This document shows, in pieces, positions 11,482-22,534 of a stretch of DNA of 64,000 nt. The position numbers were made by a program, and so were the translations under genes. Under the pieces are notes generated by a model. The model was not told the origin of the DNA. It saw only the letters and a program-made list of their open reading frames with translations, and searched no databases. The stretch is from Coptis chinensis. Its lineage: Eukaryota > Streptophyta > Magnoliopsida > Ranunculales > Ranunculaceae. The first letter of the stretch is position 1, and each line of letters begins with the position of its first letter. The DNA is taken from assembly GCA_015680905.1 (NCBI GenBank), contig CM027377.1, forward strand, positions 23,708,501 through 23,772,500, written 5' to 3'.

Positions 11482-12985
11482 TTACGTAGTTACCAAAGTG
11501 AAATTAGGCTTTCATTCTACATCATTGCCAGGGTAGTTTATTCTACATTTTACATTTGGATCATGAATCTTTTTTTGGTAACTATTATGAATCTTGAATA
11601 TTCAAACAAGCTTCGTGAGCAAAGTAAGAATACATATATGAATAACAAACCAACTTCCATAAGAGTAGCCGTTTAGAACAAGTTTTAAGTTTGATACATC
11701 TTTTCGTATTTAAAATCTTAAATATAACCAAGTTAAAAGCATCAAGACCTTGGGGATATTGGAATATTGAATGAAATTGTGTCCTCATGGGTTTGAACCC
11801 ATGACCTTATGTCTCTACTACTCTCTATTGTAGGGGGCTTTAGTCTCACATTGGTTACTAAACTTAAGTCTCTTAAGTTTATATTGTTTGTGTTCTTATG
11901 GAGGGATAGTGTAGACAGATACAAGGAGGTGCTCGCGCGCACACAAGGCCGCCTTGGTTTGGGGGCTCTCGGTAGGTGGGAGCTCCAGAAAACTTTAGTG
12001 CGTGTGCGCCCACACACGTTGCGCGCAGGGGGGGTGCAAATCCACCAAATTGGGCTTCGCGTGGGTCTAGGCTTGGAAAATACCTTTTGGTCTTCTTTCC
12101 AAACTGCTGTTTCAATCCTTACTGATCAAGTCAAACCAAATCACGTTTTTCTCGGCACTTTTTCTCGCACATTAAAAACTAGCCAGTAGAGGAGTTGCGA
12201 GTGTCAGATCTATAAAACAGAGGTCTCTCTTGTTTATCAAAAAAGTTGAACATCTTTATTTTTCCTCTTATCAAAACCATGTCTGGAGTACGCTGAGAGT
12301 TTCTGTAGAGCTGGTCATTGGCTGGTGACTCGCTCTTCCACTGTTGTATCCTGGGAGATGTACGGCTTGAGGCTGGCAGCATCCATACTGGCGGCGTTTT
12401 TCGTCTTAAGGAAATTGTGCAGAGCACAATCCTCAGTGATAAGTTTTATTTGTATTCTTATTACTGTTTTCGATACTAGTTGATAACAGGGATTTGGGTC
12501 AGGTGCAATTCACCGACCTGAATTGCATATGGACACATATTTCAAAGTTCACGCACTAGCCATTATAATACTTGGACAGAGTTAGCCATTAAAACACCAA
12601 CAGGGATGGTTGCTGGATGCGCAGACCTTTCAATAGGAGAATACTGAATACAGGAAAGAGGGAAGTTTTCAATATACATTTTGTAAATTAACTGCAATTA
12701 ACATAAAAATGGTTGTCAGTTGCCCATTTTTGTTAAGATGTTTTCCAGTCCCATTTAAAGAGTAATTAAGGTAAAATAAACTTAACAGCCTATAATGGAA
12801 ACAATAGGACACATAATAGTCATCATTTAGGAAACAGATACAGAATTTTATACATGGCGTTAGTGCGTTACCATGGTCCTTTCCAAATTTTAATGCAGAA
12901 TGGTGATGAAACATCACGTTTGAGAATGGTGACATTTTGATTGTCGGGATGAATGGAGATGTTTGTTGAAAACTTGAAATGGATC
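11482..12985. other. Intergenic sequence, no gene seen
   Basis: Open frames around 11.8-12.4 kb lack any recognisable domain. A GC-rich stretch with CGCGCGCAC and GGGGGGG (about 11930-12030) stands out in composition and may be an old repeat, but I found no termini. Confidence 0.4.
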
Positions 12986-12990
12986 CATAT

Positions 12991-13693
12991 TGTAGGGGAG
13001 CAATATCCTCATTAAGGAATATTGTACACGCGCGAAGCATAAGCGAACTCAGGACATCGACCCCCAAGACCGATCTGTGAGCAGCTCCCTTCATGTAGGT
13101 AGTACGCTTAAGCTCGTTCAAGGATGTCTCAGGACGAACAAACGGCTGGAGACTAGGGGAGCAATATCCTCATTAAGGAATATTGTACACGCGCGAAGCA
13201 TAAGCAAACTCAGGACATCGACCCCCAAGATTGATCTGTGAGCAGCTCCCTTCATGTAGGTGGTACGCTTAAGCTCGTTCAAGGATGTCTCAGGACGAAC
13301 AAACGGCTGGAGACAAAACGCTTCAGACAAAAACACTACCAGGTGTAATCATTACCAAAATCTTACTTGTACTTCCCACCACCGGAAAATAGGGACTACC
13401 GCACCAACTTCCAATCAGCCCACGACTCATACTAAAACTAGTCCAACACACATTCATAATCTCCACCCTACACATGTACAAGAGGGTACACGTGTCTCAA
13501 AGATCAACACTCCCTTAGGCCTATAAATACCACCTACTTAAACTACGTGAGATCTGATTCTTCTCTCCCATGAAAAAGCCAAGAGAAGATACGTAGGCAG
13601 CTCGCTCATCAGCGAACTCGGTCTCTCCAAAAAACCTCAATCCATTCTCCTTTCTTCATTGCATCTATAGAAAAACCAAAACTCCCCTTTACA
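12991..13693 (+). repeat. E1 5' LTR with 161-bp internal tandem duplication
   Basis: The LTR runs from TGTAGGGG (12991) to TTTACA (13693). Its first 160 bp are present twice (12993-13153 and 13154-13314), whereas the 3' LTR (25412-25957) has one copy. Without the duplication it is 542 bp against 546 bp, the difference being CGCT in the 3' copy. The target duplication directly before 12991 shows that both copies belong to the LTR. Confidence 0.92.
13522..13529 (+). promoter_or_regulatory. LTR TATA box (E1)
   Basis: TATAAATA in the context GGCCTATAAATACC, about 170 bp before the LTR end. The same context is in the 3' LTR (from 25786) and, inverted, in both E2 LTRs (29211-29218 in the left one). 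It is the likely core promoter; the conserved GCAGCTCGCTCATCAGCGAA downstream would lie in the R region. Confidence 0.7.
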
Positions 13694-13694
13694 T

Positions 13695-13709
13695 TGGCGC
13701 CGTTTGTGG
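13695..13709 (+). other. E1 primer-binding site
   Basis: TGGCGCCGTTTGTGG starts one base after the LTR end. TGGCGCC matches the CCA-end complement used by many plant Ty3 elements, usually assigned to tRNA-Asp. The tRNA identity is inference. Confidence 0.75.
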
Positions 13710-13774
13710 TTTCGATTACTTGAGAAATCACTGTCACTCAACTCAAAAATCACCAATTCTCAAGCCCACGAAGC

Positions 13775-14962
13775 ATGGCAAGCCTCGAAGCTCAAGTTCA
13801 AAACCTCGCAAACCAGCTGGGTTTAACAAACGAGAGCATTTCCTTGCTCAGGCAAGAAAATGCTGCTTTACGAGCACAGGTAGATGCTTACCAACAACAA
13901 CCAGTCGGTAACGTTGCTGAGAACGGCATCAACAAAGTTAATCAACAGATTAACGAATTATCGCAAAGGATCGGCGCTAAAGAAAAAGGATCACGACGTG
14001 CATTGTTCGAAAATGCTCAAGATATACCGCGCATCTCCGTTCAGTGCCAAGGTTCTCAATAAACCCTCTCCACAAGATTTTATCCAGCCACGTTTCCCAA
14101 TGTACGATGGCAAAGACGCGTCTCCGGTCAAAGATGTGGCTCGATACATTCAAAGTCTAGCGCTTTACAGCTCCCCCACATTTGATCACCTTCACTGTCA
14201 ATTATTTCCCGCCAGTCTCAAGGATGGCGCACATGATTGGTTCTTCTCACTTGAGTCTAATTCTATCAAAACCTTTGAACAGCTTACTGATCTGTTTGCC
14301 AGTCAATATGTGCACAACAGACGAAAGAAAGCGGATCTTGACTCACTGTTCCAACTATCATTCAGGGAAGATGAAACCATTCGCCAATTCTTAGGACGGT
14401 TCAAGGGCGAGCTGTTAGGTATGGAAAGCGGCCTGAAAGAGTCTTTTGCCGCACTGGCATTTTCTAACGCTTGTCGAGTGCGTAATACCGACCTCTCCAG
14501 ATCATTCTTGAAAGAAGCGCTAAAAAAACGATCCCGGTCCGAATCCGTCGGATAGATAAGTATATTAAGTTGCAAGAAAGTTTGAAGTTCCATGGCTTAG
14601 CCGAGGACCAGGAGGTGGCAGCGATCTCTGATCACACCCCGCGTGCCAAAAAGCGATCCAGTCGCTTGCACCAAAAAGCCGGTACTGACGACGGACAACA
14701 AGCCGAGAGAGTTCATTTGTCTTGACCGCCCCCGGTTACAATTGGACAAGATCTAGTAAGCCTCATACTTCCGACCAGATGTGAGGCAACCAATAGATCA
14801 ACCTGACAAGCCCTACTGCGCATTCCACAAAGCAAAATGCCATGAAACCAATGCGTGCTGGGGGCTTAAGCACTATCTCCAGGACCTCGTGGAAGCTGGT
14901 CATATTAAATAGTACACTAATATTCCTGATGGAGACCTGCGCCATAAACTTATGGCTCGCTG
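13775..14962 (+). pseudogene. E1 gag (broken)
   Basis: The start MASLEAQVQNLANQLG is shared with the E2 gag. The N-terminus is coiled-coil-like (QENAALRAQV, KVNQQINELSQRIG). A retrotransposon gag core follows (LFPASLKDGAHDWFF, FEQLTDLFASQYV, DETIRQFLGRFKGELL). Near the end, YCAFHKAKCHETNACW fits the Cx2Hx4Hx4C zinc-knuckle variant of Tat-type gags. The frame changes near 13980 and again near 14530, and stops occur in the last part, so no full-length protein is made. It would form the capsid that packages element RNA. The frame shared with E2 fixes the start. Confidence 0.85.
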
Positions 14963-15249
14963 AGTACGCAGTTGATCTCCGCCTCGCCATAACCACCAAG
15001 AGGTTCAAGCTCGCCCTCAAAGCAGAGGGGCGCCGAGACCGTTCGCCCGCGAATTTAAGACAACACTTTCGTCGGATCGTGACAATGCCGAACCATTCAT
15101 ATGATTACTTTCCCGATGATTACGTAACCTCCTCCGAGAGAGAAAACGTCGGTCGGCTCTTCGGGGAAGTGTATCATTTCACTTCACAGTAAAGACTGCT
15201 CCGGGCTTCAGTCGCAACTTCGGGGAGATATCATTTTCACAGAGGCCGA

Positions 15250-16220
15250 CCTCAACAAGGTCTGCCTCCCTCACAACGACGCACTTGTAGTCCACGTCAA
15301 GATTAGCGACTAGACAGTCAAGCACATCCTGATCGACCTTGGGAGCTCATGCGACATTTTGTTCTATCACACCATTCAGGAGATGAGCTTACCCAAATCA
15401 GTCCTCATAGATCCGATTACCCCCCTTTACGGGTTCAATGGCTCCAGGGCCGACCCCATCGGTGACATCATACTCCCAGTATCCGTAGGGTCTCGAGAAG
15501 ACAAAGTCAGCTGCAATACACTCTTCAGCATTCTAGACATCCAGTCGTCCTATAATGTCATATTAGGACGGCGTTGGATCCATCAAATGCAAGCTGTACC
15601 GTCAATATTGCATCAATTTCTCCGTTTTCCAAGCCCTAGAGGAATGATGGAACTGCGTAGGAATCAGCTTGAAGCGTATCATTGTAATCAAATCCTATCA
15701 GCAAGTAAGACCAACAGTGTACCAATCCACACAAGGAGCGAGCCCACCAGTTATACAATGGCCAAAGACCTGGTTGCCGAGGTCAGAGCCAAAGCATCAA
15801 AACAGCACGCTGGGAGCTCCAGCAAGAAGGTTCAGTCGTCTGTTTCAACTCCAGAAGTCAGTCCAACCATTGTCGATTCACCAGGTCGGATCCCAGAAGT
15901 CACATCAGTTGTTGTCAATCCGGTGATCAGCCAAGACCCCGAAGTTACCTCTGTTGTTGTTCCACCAGTTAGCACCCCAAAAGTCGCGTCGTCATGTTTT
16001 GCGCAACAAATATCAATTCCGAAGGTCACTCCAGACTCTGTTGTCATGACCACAGAGGCCATTCCAGCCCTTGTTGTCGTCGCCACAGATATCGCTCCAG
16101 CTCGTGCGGCCAATTTCACTCTCCCTCAGAGCGATAAAGTATCACCATCTGAGGAAGCATTAGCGCCAAAGACAACACCTCAACATGCAGACAGAGAGCG
16201 AGTGAACCTAGGAACTGAGG
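15250..16220 (+). pseudogene. E1 aspartic protease and linker (broken)
   Basis: HILIDLGSSCDIL at about 15328-15366 is the retropepsin active-site region with DLG in place of the usual DTG. VILGRRWIHQM (about 15557-15589) is the second conserved block (ILGR). A TAG at about 15311-15313 lies just before the active site. A long linker rich in Val, Pro, Ser and Thr follows, with repeats such as PEVTSVVV (about 15830-16140), and then RT in another frame (shift near 16221-16252). The protease would mature the gag-pol polyprotein. Whether DLG is the family form cannot be judged here, because E2 lacks this region. Confidence 0.75.
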
Positions 16221-17012
16221 ATGATCCCCAAGTTCGTATATGTAGGGGCTAACCTTGACCCCACACTCAAGGCCCAACTTGTAAACTTTTTGGCCATGAA
16301 TAAAGATGTTTTCGCTTGGTCATATATCAACGTGCCCAGAATAGATCCTAATATAGCATGTCATAGATTAAATGTAAATCCCAATGCTAGACCAGTTCGC
16401 CAACGGCCTCGCCGATTATCCCTGCGATTTCAGAAAGCCATCAATGACGAAGTCGACAAACTCAAGCAAGTCGGTTTCATCAGAAAGGTAGACTATCTAG
16501 ACTGGATCATTAACATCATTGCGGTCCCCAAAAAGAATGAAACAGTTTGCCTATGCGTCGATTTCACGAATGTAAATCAAGAAACACCAAAAGATAGTTT
16601 TCCCCTACCTCGCATTGACCGACTTGTCGACCAAACCTGTGGGCACGAACTTTTCTCTTTCATGGATGCGTACATCGGATACAACCAAATCCCACTCGCT
16701 GAGGAGGATCAAGAGAAAACCTCATTCATTACCGAGCAAGGAATTTATTGCTACAACGTCCTCCCGTTCGGCCTTAAGAACGCTGGAGCGACGTATCAAC
16801 GTCTGGTAACTGACATGTTCAAGGACATGTTAGGAGATACCATGGAGGTTTACATCGACGACATGGTCATCAAAAGCAAGAAAGCAGGCGACCACTTCAC
16901 TCACCTTGAGCAAGCGTTCTCCAGATTACGCCGAACTCGAATGAAACTGAACCCAGAGAAATGCCTCTTTGGAGCGTCCTCCAGAAAGTTTCTAGGATAT
17001 CAGGTGTCACAG
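16221..17012 (+). pseudogene. E1 reverse transcriptase domain
   Basis: A long open frame with the RT blocks in order: PVRQRPRRLS, GFIRKVDYLDWIINIIAVPKK, the aspartate of CVDFTNVN, FPLPRIDRLVD, FSFMDAYIGYNQIPL, FITEQGIYCYNVLPFGLKNA and the catalytic YIDDMVIKSK. All three catalytic aspartates are present. The frame meets TGA at 17013-17015 (VSQ-stop-GIEANPDQI) and then continues into RNase H, so the stop is a mutation inside pol. Tat-type RT copies element RNA into cDNA in cytoplasmic particles. It is a pol module, not a separate gene. Confidence 0.9.
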
Positions 17013-17015
17013 TGA

Positions 17016-17650
17016 GGGATCGAAGCAAATCCAGACCAAATCGGAGCGTTCATAGACATGCCCGATCCACAGACAAAGAAACAGATACAGAAGTTGTCAG
17101 GCATGGTCGCTGCACTCAACCGATTCATATCCAGGGCGTCAGACAAGTGCCGACCATTCCTACAACTCCTCAAAAAAGGCGAGCAATTCTCATGGAACGA
17201 TCAATGCCACCAAGCATTCGCCACTCTCAAAGAGTACCTCACCACGCCTCCCATCTTAGCCAAACCAACAGATTGAGAAACACTGGGGCTCTATCTAGCA
17301 GTATCAGACTTTGCCATCAGCTCAGTTCTCTTCAAAGAAGAGAACAACTCAGAAAAACCGATCTACTTTACAAGTAAGACGCTCACGCCAGCTGAAAGGA
17401 ATTATTCTTTCCTTGAAAGAGCCGTACTTGCTTTGTTGTATTCGGCAAGAAAGTTCAGGCCATACTTTCAAGCACATCCGATCAAAGTACTTACCGACCT
17501 CCCCTTGAAGAAAATCTTCCACAAGGAAAACAAGACTACTCGTATGGCAGTATGGGCCGAAGAGCTCGGCGAACACCACATGGAGTTTGTACCTCGAACT
17601 TCTCAGAAAGGTCAAGTCGTCGCAGATTTCCTAGCAAATTTCCCTATCGA
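17016..17650 (+). pseudogene. E1 RT connection and RNase H domain
   Basis: Same frame as RT: LSGMVAALNRFISRASDKC, PILAKPTD, then a TGA at 17274-17276, LGLYLAVSDFAISSVLF, PIYFTSKTLTPAERNYS, LERAVLALLYSARKFRPYF, VLTDLPLKKIF and MAVWAEELGEHHMEF. This is the usual Ty3 RNase H with SDFAISSVL holding the first acidic residue. E2 retains only the last part of this domain (38522-38704). Confidence 0.85.
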
Positions 17651-17694
17651 GGACCCAAATTGGGAACCAGAAACGGAGCTCGCAGACACAAAGG

Positions 17695-18125
17695 AACATA
17701 TCAAATCAATCTGGTCTCTCTTTGTAGATGGCTCTAGCAACACCGGAGGGAGTGGCATCGGGGTCGTCGTAGTGTCACCCGATGGAACTATGATAGAGAA
17801 GTCTGTTCGAATCGACTTCGCAACTTCCAACAATGAGGCGGAGTATGAAGCATTGATCATGGGACTTCGTATGGCGCTATAGTTTGGTGTACAAGAACTT
17901 CAAGTCTTTAGTGACTCGCAACTGGTCGTTCGCCAGGTTGCAAAAGAGTACACTACCCATGAAGGTAACCTTTCGAGATATCTTCAAGTCATTCATCATT
18001 TATTGCCTTCTTTTAAGAAAGCTACCATACATCATTTTTTGCGTGACGAGAATCGTCACGCAGACAATTTAGCTTACTTAGCCACTCAAACTCCGAATTG
18101 CGTCCCAAGACAGCTACTCATTGAA
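17695..18125 (+). pseudogene. E1 second (archaeal-like) RNase H domain
   Basis: WSLFVDGSSNTGGSGIGVV, then NNEAEYEALIMGLRMAL, TAG at 17880-17882, ELQVFSDSQLVVRQV and FLRDENRHADNLAYLA. The DGSS, EAEYEAL, SDSQLV and NRHADNLA motifs are the four acidic sites of RNase HI-type folds. A second RNase H here is the accepted hallmark of the Tat lineage. E2 carries the same domain without the stop, which shows that the E1 TAG replaces a Gln codon. Confidence 0.87.
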
Positions 18126-19435
18126 GTAGTCGACCGACCTGCGTATCAAGTCGAGCACGCCCTAGCAATAAACGATATGTTCCCTCTCTCCGCCGATCAG
18201 TTGAGTCAGACATGGATGCGGCCCATCATAGACTACATCCAGCATGGCACGCTCCCTGTAGAACGTACCAAGGCCAGGCAAATCCCATATCAAGCACGTC
18301 GTTATTGCTTATTTCATAACAAGTTATTCAGGAAATTTGCTAGTGGACCACACTTGTAGTGCATTACTCCAGAATAGGGTCAATTGATTTTTGCAGAAAT
18401 TCATGAAGGAGAATATGGAAATCATGCTGGAGGTCGCTTTTTAGCCCACAAAACCATTTCCCAAGAATACTTTTGGCCCCGTATGCAGATCGATGCCAAA
18501 GCATACGTCCTCAAGTGTATAAAATGCCAAACATTTGGCCATTAATATCATCCCATTTCGCCAGGAAATGATCGAATATAGCGAGCCCATGGCCATTTCA
18601 CATGTGGGGCATGGACATCATGGGACCATTCATCCCACAGAAAAGAACTGGTTTTTGCTTCGTCTTAGCTGCAACTGACTATTTCACTAAGTGGGTCGAA
18701 GCCATTCTTTTAGCGCATGTCAAAGAATCACATATCAGAAACTTCATCTGGACTCACATCATTACCAGATTTGGTTTGCCACATACACTAGTGATGGACA
18801 ATGGCCCCCAATTCAAAGGCAGAACAGTTAAAGAATTTCTAGCTAAGTGGAAGATAGTTCATGCATTTTCTACTCCACAATACGCTCAGAGTAATGGTCA
18901 AGCAGAAGCCAACAACAAGGCCATCTTAGAAAATTTGAAGAAAAAGATTGAAAGGAAAAAGAGTCAATGGCCAAATCAGTTGGAGAACATTTTGTGGGCT
19001 CATCGCACCACAGCTCGGTCCAGTATAGGCGAATCTCCATTCTCCTTGTGTTATGGCACAGAAGTCGTAATTCCCACCGAGCTGATAGTCACTACGACTC
19101 GGTCAGAGCTCGTCGAGACGGGACACAATGACTCTGTTTTAGCACGAGAGGTCGACTTGCTAGAAGAACGGCATGACTTAGCCGCCATCAGAATTGCATC
19201 TTATCAACAAACTCTGAAGAACTCCTACAATAAACGAGTGCATTCTAGATCTTTCCAGCCTGGCGATCTAGTGCTAAAAAAGACGCAAGACGACTCCAAA
19301 TTAGCACCTACATGGGAAGGCCCATACATCGTTGAACGCGTTATAGGCAATGGAGCATACTGGTTAAAAACCCAAGAGGGGAAATTGTTGCCTCGCCATT
19401 GGAATACTTATCTGCTAAAAAAAAAATTTCAATAA
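18126..19435 (+). pseudogene. E1 integrase (broken)
   Basis: After a linker (PIIDYIQHGTLP) comes an HHCC zinc-binding region, HEGEYGNHAGG ... YVLKCIKCQTFGH (about 18400-18540), with TAG stops at 18357-18359 and 18374-18376. The frame then changes and a long open frame (18602-19435) gives the DDE core: MWGMDIMGP, LVMDNGPQF and SNGQAEANNKAI. The C-terminal DNA-binding end has WEGPYIVERVIGNGAYWL, the GPY/F module. Integrase inserts the cDNA. The core looks intact but is no longer joined in frame to the zinc domain. Confidence 0.9.
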
Positions 19436-19621
19436 AACCACTGATGTTGTATATTCCGTTTAGTGTAAACTCCAGGTTAAATTTCTTATGTTGCCTATTA
19501 CAATCTACTCCATTTACTTGCATCCAAAAGTCATACAATTCGCATCAGAAGCATGACCAGTACACTTACCTGGTCCAACACTCTTAGCGAGCGATACGCT
19601 GTCATAAGCTAGAACGCGGCT

Positions 19622-20150
19622 TTCCGTGAGCAGACAGCTCTTTGGAGCTTACAGGCTCTACAACCTCTCCAAGTCTTGTCAAGTCGAGGACCTATATTTC
19701 TAGGATCGACCAAACGAGAACGCTCTCCGTGAGCAGACAGCTCTCTGGAGCTTACAGGCTCTACAGCCTCTCCAAGTCTTGTCAAGTCGAGGACCTATAT
19801 TTCTAGGATCGAATTAAACGAGAGCGCGCTCTCGCGGAGCAGATAGCTCTCTGGAGCTTACAGGCTCCACAGCCTCTCCAAGTCTTGTCAAGTCGAGGAC
19901 CTATATTTCTAGGATCGACCAAATGAGAACGCTCTCCATGAGTAGATAGCTCTCTGGAGCTTACAGACTCCACAGCCTCTCCAAGTCTTGTCACTTCGAG
20001 GACCTATGTTTCTAGGATCGACCAAACGAGAACGCTTTCCGTGAGCAGAGAGCTCTCTGGAGCTTACAGGCTCTACAGCCTCTCCGAACCTCGCTCGTTG
20101 AAGAACCTATACTTTTAGAGTTGACCATACGAGAACGTTCTCCATGAGCA
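19622..20150 (+). repeat. E1 tandem repeat array behind pol (about 103-bp units)
   Basis: About five units with the landmarks CAGACAGCTCT(C/T)TGGAGCTTACAGGCTC, CCTCTCCAAGTCTTGTCAAGTCGAGG and TATATTTCTAGGATCGA. Unit starts at 19626 and 19729 give a 103-bp period. The last unit is more diverged. E2 has a related array at the same place with a longer period (34815-35370). Confidence 0.88.
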
Positions 20151-20484
20151 TTACGCTTCTATAAACCAGCATGCTCTGCCTGAGCAAAACACTCTCTTGA
20201 GTATTACATCTAAGCTCAGATCAATGCACCTAGTGGAGAACTCTCAATTCTAGACTCAGATTATCTAGAATGCTCTCAGCGTTTCTTCTCTTATAACATG
20301 ATGAACAAGGAAGAAAGCGCTAATCACAGGCAAAACGTGTCTCTAATCTAAGTCTCAAGCTCCTCAGTTATTTCAAGCCACATGCATAATAAGCAGGATG
20401 CTAACTACAAACAGTTAAGCAAAAAATGCATTTTGAGCACAATCAGTAGCAATACTTGGCCAACGCCACAACAACTAGATCCAT

Positions 20485-20622
20485 CGATCTGCTGGGACTA
20501 CCCAGGAAATCCAGATCGGTGTCTATTACAAATTTAACAAAGCATCGAACTGCCACTTCCGTGGAAACCAGTTCTCTGTACCAAAATAGCGAACTGCTCA
20601 GGCAAGCCTGAAGACACAGCTC
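20485..20622 (-). other. E1 hairpin cluster behind aORF-B (H6', H5', H4')
   Basis: Three hairpins read on the - strand. H4' (20591-20622): outer GAGCTG/CAGTTC, inner CAGGC-TT-GCCTG. H5' (20547-20574): outer GAACTG/CAGTTC, inner CCAC-GGAA-GTGG. H6' (20485-20518): outer CGATCTG/CAGATCG, inner CTGGG-TAGT-CCCAG. Each has an extra segment of about five bases (GTGTC, GTTT, GATTTC) on the 5' side only, between outer and inner stem. The first hairpin begins 83 nt after the aORF-B stop. They correspond one to one with H4-H6 of E2. Confidence 0.8.
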
Positions 20623-20705
20623 TATTGTTAACTCTCATATAAGAGAGGAGAACGTATACAACACTCACAATTTTTCGCTAAAATAGACAAAGGTAGATTG
20701 CATCA

Positions 20706-21700
20706 TCAAATATCAGTCAAGACATGCTTATCTTCTAGGGCAGCGCTAGTAGAAGCAGTGTGCCGCGCAGATCTCAGCATCACGCGCATACCTTGTCCTT
20801 GTTCCTCACCTTCAGTCACTTTCTTCAGGACATGATACTTCTCGTCTAGAGTGGCATATGTGACACAGGCCGTGGTATACACCTTCTGTGCTTTGCGCAC
20901 TACCCTTTGACATTTTTTAGCATATACAGCCACCTCAGCTAACTCTCCCTTTAGGTCAGTCATATCTGTAACCAACGCAGCGTTCTCGGCAGCAGCATTC
21001 TGATACTTTGTGGTCATCACTTCTAGCTTCCTCTTGTCAGCCCCCATGCAGCTCGCATACATCCCATCTCGACGTGAGGGTTATCATCAGTTTCAAAGTT
21101 TTGAACAGCATCTTTCAATTTATCATACCCAGCAAGAAACTGCGCGTACGAAGTTAAAGATCAAAATTGCATTGGAAACAGACACAACAACTCAGAGCAT
21201 AAGGAGCTCACCAAACAAGCGACCATATCCATCGTCCCTAACAACGTCTCCATATCTTCATCTTTCACCTCTGCCTTGTCACCATCCAAAACGATCTCCT
21301 TCAGAAGGCTAGTCGCTATGGGTGCCGAGTGGAAGCTACAGTCTGAGCGTTTCACTGTACGCTTCTTTCCCGTCTTCCCCAGGTAGTAGAATTCGCTCCC
21401 CACATCCCCGCATCGCGGGGACGAATTCTCACCAGCGACTTGGCGACCTTGCCTCAGGTCCCTATGCTCCGCAGCATGACGATCAGTGTCGCCTACACGC
21501 TGTGGCGACCTAAACACAATGCCACCAGTCGAACGACCAGCTCTCCTAGGTCGCTTGTTGCCCTTGGCTCCTACAATAACAGCCTTCCTCTTACCATGAT
21601 CACCATGAACATGAGGATCGAACTCCATCTCCTCCATTATCAGAGGCGAAGTTTCTCTCATGCTTCCTTCTCCTCTCACATATGGGCGGCACCTTGCCAT
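20706..21700 (-). pseudogene. E1 antisense gene B (aORF-B), coiled-coil protein
   Basis: The start is ATG at 21698-21700 (MARCRPYVRGEGSMRETSPL), conserved in E2. Exon 1 runs 21700-21212 and ends VACL before a GT donor; the acceptor CAG gives exon 2, 21139-20706, beginning FLAGYDKLKDAVQ. Exon 1 has basic patches (GKRKAVIVGAKGNKRPRRAG) that look like a nuclear localisation signal. Exon 2 is a heptad-rich coiled coil (AAENAALVTDMTDLKGELAEV). A one-base indel near the ADKRK segment breaks exon 2 relative to E2. It runs opposite to gag-pol and resembles exons 2-3 of aORF-A. Extra ORFs are known in Tat-type elements; the function of this one is unknown. Confidence 0.75.
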
Positions 21701-22334
21701 GATCAAACCTACGAACATAGATAACACCGCCTGCATTAAAACTATACACCAACTCCTTCTCAAAGAGATAACATTCAAAAATGAAAACGAACGTACTTGT
21801 AGAAGCAGCGACGAAGGTAGTGCACAGCGATAAGGTAGAGAGGAGCTAAGACAAGAAGCCGAGCAAATACCTTTGGAATTCTACGAACAGTTTACTTATT
21901 ATGTAACGTCTTTTCCCTAAGCACTTCATAATTACCTTGAGACGCCAAACGCCACCTGCCTACCATCATTACGTTCCTTGAACCGCTCGTTTTCCTACAC
22001 GTGTCACGCACGTGAGGAAATACTGTCGTTTGCGGCAATGAACAGCATACAGCACGTCCTACTCTATGTACAAGATCACAGCGATCTGGTAACATCATTA
22101 CGAGTGACACCTAAAGCTGAAGACAATTTAACTACAAGACGCTCATGCAAGCCTACAGGTTACTTGCCCGTCAGTTATCACCACAGTCCATCTGACATGC
22201 ATAGTTAAAGCAGTATCACCGTTCATACATTCAATCAGATAAGCGCCACACACAACAGGGAAACAAGCAACAAGCATAGCATATAAGCAAAAATGACCTG
22301 TTTAGACAGGCCACAACCACAGTTCGTTCCTTAG

Positions 22335-22491
22335 CCGAGTTGCTGAGCCTACTCAGGAAATCCAACCCGGCTAAGCAATATTCATCATCACATGGTTATC
22401 CCAAACCAATACGGGATACCAAATCCTTCAGAGTAGTAGCACATAAAAGCAAGAAAGGCGAACTGCCCAGGTTACCCCAGGAAACCAGCTC
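22335..22491 (-). other. E1 hairpin cluster behind aORF-A (H3', H2', H1')
   Basis: Three hairpins read on the - strand. H1' (22460-22491): outer GAGCTG/CAGTTC. H2' (22394-22420): GGTATCCC/GGGATAACC with one bulged A. H3' (22335-22370): outer CCGGGTTG/CAACTCGG, inner CTGAG/CTCAG. The first starts 43 nt after the aORF-A stop, the same distance as in E2. The outer stem of H3' has T-A where E2 has C-G. Confidence 0.8.
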
Positions 22492-22534
22492 TATTGTATC
22501 ACAGCTTACAAGCAAATAGATTAACAAGACAAAC

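Noticed and set aside
11785-11815. GGGTTTGAACCCATGACC, like a tRNA T-arm/B box
   Set aside because: No cloverleaf, A box or acceptor stem nearby. Probably a palindromic remnant of an old repeat.
12669-13336. Open frames on the - strand
   Set aside because: They run through the E1 LTR and its duplication; the same frame in the 3' LTR is the same non-coding sequence.
19622-20150. Regular direct repeats resembling a CRISPR array
   Set aside because: Contiguous 103-bp units with no short repeat/spacer structure, inside a plant retrotransposon.
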